NCBI GenBank assembly: GCA_035536915.1
Contig: DATLNE010000049.1
Location: 24,000-87,999 of the forward strand
DNA length: 64,000 nucleotides
Direction: 5' to 3'
From: Acidimicrobiales bacterium
Lineage (GTDB): Bacteria; Actinomycetota; Acidimicrobiia; Acidimicrobiales; JAHWLA01
Numbering within the stretch: the first letter of the stretch is position 1; each line of letters begins with the position of its first letter. Positions 59,628 to 64,000 of this stretch are shown piece after piece. Position numbers and translations under genes: made by a program. The notes beneath the pieces were generated by a model that was not told the origin of the DNA, did not search any database, and was given only the letters and a program-made list of their open reading frames with translations.

Positions 59628-60920
59628 TCACGGTACCGACCCGAGCACGCGATCCAAATAGGCGTTGGCGAACTTGCCGTCGGGGTCGAGCTTGCGGCGC
59701 ACGGCCTGGAAGCGGTCCCACTCCGGGTAGACCGGTGCCAAGTCCTCTGCCGTGCGGTAGTGTAGCTTGCCCCAGTGGGGCCGCCCGCCCACTGAGCGCA
59801 TGACCTTCTCGACGTGCCGGAAGTACCGCTCGTATTCCATCCCCCGGTACACGTGCACGGCGATGTAGCACCGCTCGCCGCCGTAGGCCGTCGACAGCGG
59901 GATGTCGTCGCCCGCCGTGAAGCGCACCTCGATGGGGAACGAGATGCGCAGCCCGGAGTCGTCAATGAACTTCCGCACCCGCTGCAGGCACTCGGCCCCT
60001 GCCTCCCGGGGCACCGAGTACTCCATCTCGTAGAAGTGGACCCAGCGGGGCGAGGCGAACACGTCGTGGCTGGGCTTCACGTATTCGGTCCGCCCACTCG
60101 ACGGCAGCGCAGTGGCCAGCCGCGGGATCAAAGAGGGCCGCCGCCGCCCCAGGCGCACCACCGAGCCGAAGGCGACGTTCTCCATGAGCACCTTGTCGCG
60201 CAGCCACTTCCACCGGGGCATCCCTCCCACCGGCGCGTCGGTGCGGTTGTTGCGCTTGGTTAATGCCCAGTCGGTGTGCGGCACGTAGAAGAACTCGAAG
60301 TGGTCGTTCTCCTCGACGTGGCGGTCGAGGTCCCGCAGCACCGAGCCCAGCCGCATCGGCTCCTCCACCGCCTGCAACCGGAAGGCGGGCACGCACTGCA
60401 GCGTCACCGACGACAACACGCCCAGCGCGCCCAGCCCCACCCGCGCACAGGCGAACACCTCAGGCTCCTCGTCGGCCGAGGCCCGCACCACAGTCCCGTC
60501 GGCCGCGACCAACTCCAGGCCGACGATCTGCGTGGCGATGCCCCCGAAGCCGATGCCCGTGCCGTGGGTTGCCGTCGACACCGCCCCGGCGACGGTCTGG
60601 TAGGCGATGTCGCCCAGGTTGGGCAACGCCAGCCCCACCGCCGACAAGGCCCGGTTCAGCGCCAGCAAGGTCATGCCCGCTTGGGCCGTCACCCGTCCCG
60701 ACGAGCGGTCGACCGACAGCAACGACGAGTGCCGGTCGAGCACCACCTGCACCCCGCCGTCGGGGACGACGGCGATGTCGGTGAACGAGTGCCCCGACCC
60801 CACCACCTTCACTCGCGAGGCCGAGCGCACCACGTCCGCCAACGCGGCGGCGCCGGCGGGGTGCTCGACCCGCGCCGGCGCGCACTGCTGGTTCCCTGCC
60901 CAGTTCTTCCAAGCCCCCAT
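59628..60920 (-). CDS. FAD-dependent sugar-lactone oxidase (L-gulono/D-arabinono-1,4-lactone oxidase family)
   Basis: This encodes 430 aa. FAD-binding segments are VVGSGHSFTDIA and LPNLGDIAYQTVAGAVSTATHGTG. The C-terminal HWGKLHYRTAEDLAPVYPEWDRFQAVRRKLDPDGKFANAYL ends with the family histidine-tryptophan-glycine-lysine motif. Such enzymes oxidise aldonolactones or similar polyols. No signal peptide is evident. It is convergent to nothing and sits beside etfA. Confidence 0.9.
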   Translation of the reverse strand: MGAWKNWAGNQQCAPARVEHPAGAAALADVVRSASRVKVVGSGHSFTDIAVVPDGGVQVVLDRHSSLLSVDRSSGRVTAQAGMTLLALNRALSAVGLALPNLGDIAYQTVAGAVSTATHGTGIGFGGIATQIVGLELVAADGTVVRASADEEPEVFACARVGLGALGVLSSVTLQCVPAFRLQAVEEPMRLGSVLRDLDRHVEENDHFEFFYVPHTDWALTKRNNRTDAPVGGMPRWKWLRDKVLMENVAFGSVVRLGRRRPSLIPRLATALPSSGRTEYVKPSHDVFASPRWVHFYEMEYSVPREAGAECLQRVRKFIDDSGLRISFPIEVRFTAGDDIPLSTAYGGERCYIAVHVYRGMEYERYFRHVEKVMRSVGGRPHWGKLHYRTAEDLAPVYPEWDRFQAVRRKLDPDGKFANAYLDRVLGSVP

Positions 60921-60931
60921 GGGGGCGGAGC

Positions 60932-61894
60932 CTAGGCCCGGCCCTGCAAGGCCTCCAGGAGCTTGGGCAGCACCTTGTGCACGTCGCCCACGATGCCGAG
61001 GTCGGCGATCGAGAAGATCGGCGCCTCCTGGTCCTTGTTGATGGCGATGATGTTCTTAGCGCCCTTCATGCCCACCATGTGCTGGGTGGCGCCAGAGATG
61101 CCGCAGGCGATGTAGACGGTGGGCTTCACCGTCTTGCCGGTCTGGCCCACCTGGTACGAGTAGGGCACCCAGCCCGCGTCGACGATGGCGCGGGAGGCGC
61201 CGGGCGCCCCCTTGAGCAGCTTGGCCAACTGCTCGACCATGTCGAACTTCTCGGCCTCGCCCAGGCCGCGCCCGCCCGACACGACCACGGCCGCCTCGTC
61301 GAGCTTGGGGCCGGTGCGCTCCTCGATGTGGCGCTGGATGACCTTGGCGGCGTTGGTGGCACCGGCGTCGGGGGCCGTCACCGAGGTGACCTCGGGGGCG
61401 CCGCCCCCGCTCTCCTCGGCCGCGAACGACTTGGGCCGCACCAGGAAGATGTGCGGGGTGTCGTTGGTGAAGGCCGCCTTGACCACGGTGGTGCCACCGA
61501 ACACGGCGTGCTCGCTGGTGCCGTCGCCCGACAGCCCGACGACGTTGGTCAGCACGCCCACGTCGAGCTTGGCCGACAGGCGGCCGGCGATGTCGCGGCC
61601 GTCGTAGCTGGTGGCGGAGATGACGGCGTCGGGCTTGTTGCCGCCCTGCACCTCGGCGGCCATGGCCGCGGCCACGGGCACGCCGGCCAGCGCGCCGCCC
61701 AGGTCGCCCACGTCGTAGACCTTGGTGGCCCCGTAGGCGCCCAGTGTCGACGCCACGGCTGCGGCCTCGCCGCCCCACGTCCACGCCTCGACCGTCGAGG
61801 CGATCTCGCGAGCCTTGGTGAGCAACTCCAACGTGCTGCCGGTGGGCTTGCCTTCCGCCACCTCGGCCAGCACCCAGACCTTGTCGTATGCCAT
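60932..61894 (-). CDS. etfA: Electron transfer flavoprotein, alpha subunit
   Basis: This encodes 320 aa. The FAD domain has [64 protein letters not shown] and [18 protein letters not shown], all standard for EtfA. It receives electrons from acyl-CoA dehydrogenases. The ATG is three bases after the etfB stop. The two acyl-CoA dehydrogenases in this window are likely donors. Confidence 0.97.
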   Translation of the reverse strand: MAYDKVWVLAEVAEGKPTGSTLELLTKAREIASTVEAWTWGGEAAAVASTLGAYGATKVYDVGDLGGALAGVPVAAAMAAEVQGGNKPDAVISATSYDGRDIAGRLSAKLDVGVLTNVVGLSGDGTSEHAVFGGTTVVKAAFTNDTPHIFLVRPKSFAAEESGGGAPEVTSVTAPDAGATNAAKVIQRHIEERTGPKLDEAAVVVSGGRGLGEAEKFDMVEQLAKLLKGAPGASRAIVDAGWVPYSYQVGQTGKTVKPTVYIACGISGATQHMVGMKGAKNIIAINKDQEAPIFSIADLGIVGDVHKVLPKLLEALQGRA

Positions 61895-61897
61895 GGC

Positions 61898-62662
61898 TCA
61901 GATCACCTTCAGGGATTCGAGGAACTGGACAATGCGCTCGTGGGCGTCGCCTTCGTCGACCACGATCTCGCCGGCCTGGCGCTCTTCGGCGGCGGCCACG
62001 TCGGTGACCTGCTGGCCGACGGCGGGCGCCTCGATGCCGAGGTCACCGACCTTGAGGGTGTCGACCGGCTTGCCCTTGGCCGCCATGATCCCCTTGAACG
62101 ACGGGTACCGGGGCTCGACCACGCCGGCGGTCACGGTGACCACGGCCGGCAGCGGGCACTCGACCTCGTCGAAGCCCTCCTCGGTCTGGCGGTTGACCTT
62201 CACGGTGGAGCCGTCGATCTCGACGTGCTTGGCGAAGGTCACCGACGGCAGCCCGAGCAACTCGGCGATCTGCACCGGCGTGGTGCCGGTGTAGCCGTCG
62301 GTCGACTCGGTGGCGGCCAGTACGAGGTCGGCGCTGGCCCGTCCGATCGCGCCGGCGAGGACCTTGGCCGTCGTGAGCGCGTCAGCTCCCTTGAGCGAAT
62401 CGTCGGAGACGAGGATCGCTTTGTGGGCTCCCATCGCCAACGCGGTGCGGAGACCGCTGACCTCGTTGTTCGGGGCCATCGACACAAGGGTCACCTCGCC
62501 ACTGCCGGCCTTGTCGACCAACTGCAACGCCATCTCCACTCCGTAGGCGTCGGAGTCGTCGAGGATCAACTTGCCCTCTCGCACCAGCGTGTTGGTGGCC
62601 GGGTCGAGGCGTCCCGGCGAGGCCGGATCTGGGATCTGCTTGACGCAGACGACGACGTTCAT
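61898..62662 (-). CDS. etfB: Electron transfer flavoprotein, beta subunit
   Basis: This encodes 254 aa. It has MNVVVCVKQIPDP, DAYGVEMALQLVDK, LVLAATESTDGYTGTTPVQIAELLGLPSVTFAKHVEI and the AAKGKPVDTL region, all typical of EtfB. It binds AMP and interacts with EtfA. The ATG lies seven bases after GAGAAT, a possible leaderless -10. The upstream region divides from the sigma-factor operon. Confidence 0.97.
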   Translation of the reverse strand: MNVVVCVKQIPDPASPGRLDPATNTLVREGKLILDDSDAYGVEMALQLVDKAGSGEVTLVSMAPNNEVSGLRTALAMGAHKAILVSDDSLKGADALTTAKVLAGAIGRASADLVLAATESTDGYTGTTPVQIAELLGLPSVTFAKHVEIDGSTVKVNRQTEEGFDEVECPLPAVVTVTAGVVEPRYPSFKGIMAAKGKPVDTLKVGDLGIEAPAVGQQVTDVAAAEERQAGEIVVDEGDAHERIVQFLESLKVI

Positions 62663-62687
62663 GGCGCCGATTCTCGCCTGCCCCTCG

Positions 62688-62699
62688 TTGGTGGACCAA
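62688..62699. promoter_or_regulatory. Palindrome between etfB and the sigma operon
   Basis: TTGGTGGACCAA is a 5+2+5 inverted repeat in the 83-base divergent region. A possible operator; the regulator is unknown. Confidence 0.25.
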
Positions 62700-62731
62700 T
62701 TTGGGGCCGGACCGGACTCCTGCTCCGGTGG

Positions 62732-62737
62732 TACCTT
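62732..62737 (+). promoter_or_regulatory. -10 box of the RsbW-like/sigma operon
   Basis: TACCTT, eight bases before the ATG at 62746. It fits a leaderless or very short-leader mRNA. Confidence 0.45.
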
Positions 62738-62745
62738 CCGAAGCC

Positions 62746-63120
62746 ATGCCCGACCAGGTGCGCCTAGTGATGCCGGCCGATCCGGAGTTCCTCCGCCTGG
62801 CCCGGGTCACGGCTATGGGTTTGGCCAGCCGGCTCTCGTTCACACTCGACGAGATCGACGACCTCCGAATCGCGATCGACGAGCTTCTCTTCGGTCTAAT
62901 GGGGACCAGGGGACGCCCCGGGACCGTGTCGATGACGTACTCGGTGCACGAGCGAAGCCTCGAAGTGGTCGGGACGGGCGCGTTCGACGACGGGCTGCCC
63001 ACCGCCGGCCTGACCGAACTATCCGAGTTGATCCTCGACGCCGTCGCCGACGAGCACGCGCTGACGACTACCGACGGGGCCCCATCGTTCCGCCTGCTCA
63101 AACGGCGCATCGAGGTCTGA
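62746..63120 (+). CDS. RsbW-like protein, probable anti-sigma factor with degenerate ATP site
   Basis: This encodes 124 aa of the HATPase_c/RsbW group (FLRLARVTAMGLASRLSFTLDEIDDLRIAIDELLFGLM). The usual N-box asparagine after the DE is missing (DELLFGLM), so kinase activity is doubtful. It lies one base before the sigma factor gene, the standard anti-sigma position, and should control that sigma factor. No anti-anti-sigma gene is present in the window. Confidence 0.75.
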   Translation: MPDQVRLVMPADPEFLRLARVTAMGLASRLSFTLDEIDDLRIAIDELLFGLMGTRGRPGTVSMTYSVHERSLEVVGTGAFDDGLPTAGLTELSELILDAVADEHALTTTDGAPSFRLLKRRIEV

Positions 63121-63121
63121 C

Positions 63122-63871
63122 GTGGCCTTCGACGCCGAGCGTCGCCAGGAGTTGCGCGACATGTTCGTCGCCTTCGCCGGTTCCCGCGATGAAAAGACAA
63201 GAAGCGCGCTGATCGAGGCCCACCTCGGCCTGGCCGAGTACCTCGCCCGACGCTTCAACAACCGCGGCGAACCTCTCGATGATCTGGTCCAGGTGGCATC
63301 GACAGGGTTGATCAAGGCGGTCGACCGGTTCGAGCCCGAGCGGGGGCTCGAGTTCTCGACCTACGCCACCCACACGATCGTCGGCGAGCTGAAGCGACAC
63401 TTCCGGGACAAGGGCTGGGCCGTGCGGGTGCCGCGCCGGATGCAGGAGCTCCACCTGCGACTGGCCACGCTGGTCAACACCCTCAACCAGGACCTCGGGC
63501 GTTCACCCACCATCCCCGAGATCGCCCAAGCCGCGGCAGTCTCGGAGGAAGAGGTGCTCGAGGCCATGGAGGCCGGGCAGGCCTACCGTTTCACCTCCCT
63601 CGACGCTCCGGTCACTGGGGAGGAGGGCGGGTCGCTGGGCTCGACCATCGGTGAGGACGACGACTCGATGGCCGACGTCGAGCATCGGGTGTCCCTCAGC
63701 CCCCTCATCGCCCAGTTGCCGCCGCGCCAACAGAAGATCCTGCACTTGCGGTTCTTCGAGGGTCTGACGCAATCCGAGATCGCGACCCGACTCGGAATCT
63801 CCCAGATGCATGTCTCGCGATTGCTGGCCCGCAGCCTGACCCAACTCCGCCAGAACGCATCCGAGGAGTAA
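63122..63871 (+). CDS. Sigma-70 family factor, SigB/SigF/SigG subgroup
   Basis: This encodes 249 aa. Region 2 has AEYLARRFNNRGEPLDDLVQVASTGLIKAVDRFEPERGLEFSTYATHTIVGELKRHFRDKGW, and region 4 has LPPRQQKILHLRFFEGLTQSEIATRLGISQMHVSRLLARSL. The GELKRHFRDK core and length fit the SigB/F stress and sporulation-like group. The GTG is one base after the stop of the anti-sigma-like gene. It probably directs a stress regulon. Confidence 0.93.
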   Translation: MAFDAERRQELRDMFVAFAGSRDEKTRSALIEAHLGLAEYLARRFNNRGEPLDDLVQVASTGLIKAVDRFEPERGLEFSTYATHTIVGELKRHFRDKGWAVRVPRRMQELHLRLATLVNTLNQDLGRSPTIPEIAQAAAVSEEEVLEAMEAGQAYRFTSLDAPVTGEEGGSLGSTIGEDDDSMADVEHRVSLSPLIAQLPPRQQKILHLRFFEGLTQSEIATRLGISQMHVSRLLARSLTQLRQNASEE

Positions 63872-63881
63872 GCCGAGGCCG

Positions 63882-64000
63882 TTGAAGGTCCTCCTCGTCG
63901 TGAACGCGTCGGCGTCCTCGGTCACCGCCAGGACGCGGGTCGTGATCGCCAAGGCCCTGGCCGCAGACCACGAAGTCGAAGTGGCCGAGACGAGCCGACG
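63882..64000 (+). CDS. Diacylglycerol kinase family protein, 5' end
   Basis: The window ends after 39 codons. The start LKVLLVVNASASSVTARTRVVIAKALAADHEVEVAETS is the N-terminal beta-strand and phosphate loop of actinobacterial diacylglycerol/lipid kinases. The TTG at 63882 has GAGG upstream and is the likely start. It lies ten bases after the sigma gene and may be in the same operon. Confidence 0.7.
   Translation, partial: MKVLLVVNASASSVTARTRVVIAKALAADHEVEVAETSR

Overview
This is a high-GC chromosomal segment with strong G/C preference at third codon positions, many GTG and TTG starts, and tightly packed, translationally coupled operons. The phosphomutase/DUF3090/SCO1664 trio at 56.3-58.1 kb, the many acyl-CoA enzymes, the LAL-type LuxR regulator and frequent TANNNT-N6..8-start (leaderless) promoters point to an actinobacterium. 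The lipid-heavy content and general gene style suggest class Acidimicrobiia, but that is an inference and not proven here. I saw no tRNA, rRNA, CRISPR array, IS element or prophage, and no gene-free stretch exceeds about 200 bases.

Layout. 0-2.7 kb: a partial gene, a one-TM protein, a DUF2254 membrane protein, a SnoaL-like protein and DUF6457. 2.7-6.6 kb: a reverse operon with a molybdopterin oxidoreductase and an acyl-CoA ligase. 6.7-13.3 kb: a large LAL regulator, an HSD17B10-like dehydrogenase, a carboxylesterase and a thiolase. 13.4-23.6 kb: a coupled transport operon with a lipoprotein, an MFS-LivF fusion, two small membrane/exported proteins, a LivH-LivM-LivG fusion and two paralogous binding proteins. 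23.7-33.9 kb: acyl-CoA enzymes, a CehA/McbA-type metallohydrolase, and module 1 (acyl-CoA dehydrogenase, enoyl-CoA hydratase, HMGS-like/DUF35 fusion, thiolase). 33.9-40.7 kb: groEL1, groES and groEL2 (one CIRCE) and a secreted subtilase. 40.9-50.6 kb: module 2 on the reverse strand (acyl-CoA dehydrogenase, enoyl-CoA hydratase, two MaoC proteins, SDR, HMGS-like/DUF35, thiolase, a 54-aa ORF, an APH-like phosphotransferase and a fused 2-oxoacid dehydrogenase E1). 50.6-56.3 kb: a GlsB-like protein, DoxX-like, AurF-like and TetR genes, an amidase, DinB, TauE/SafE and a family-5 uracil-DNA glycosylase. 56.3-59.1 kb: the phosphomutase/DUF3090/SCO1664 set plus a fourth gene. 59.1-62.7 kb: a lipoprotein, a sugar-lactone oxidase and etfA/etfB. 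62.7-64 kb: an RsbW-like protein, a SigB/F-type sigma factor and the start of a diacylglycerol kinase.

How the genes fit together. Most of the window supports import, CoA activation and beta-oxidation of one or more hydrophobic acids. The import operon could supply substrate, the two acyl-CoA ligases activate it, and the paired dehydrogenase/hydratase/dehydrogenase/thiolase genes shorten it. EtfAB accepts electrons from the acyl-CoA dehydrogenases. A recurring element (AGGGAT-N3-CC-N-AC-TGT) lies upstream of several of these promoters and next to the LAL regulator. By eye it sits about 24-25 bases before the -10 box, which suggests one regulon.

The least ordinary items are the MFS-ABC ATPase fusion, the duplicated HMGS/DUF35-thiolase module whose synthase domain seems to lack its cysteine, the shared promoter element, a 20-bp perfect hairpin filling exactly 16 codons of one gene, and a paired operator built into the tetR promoter.
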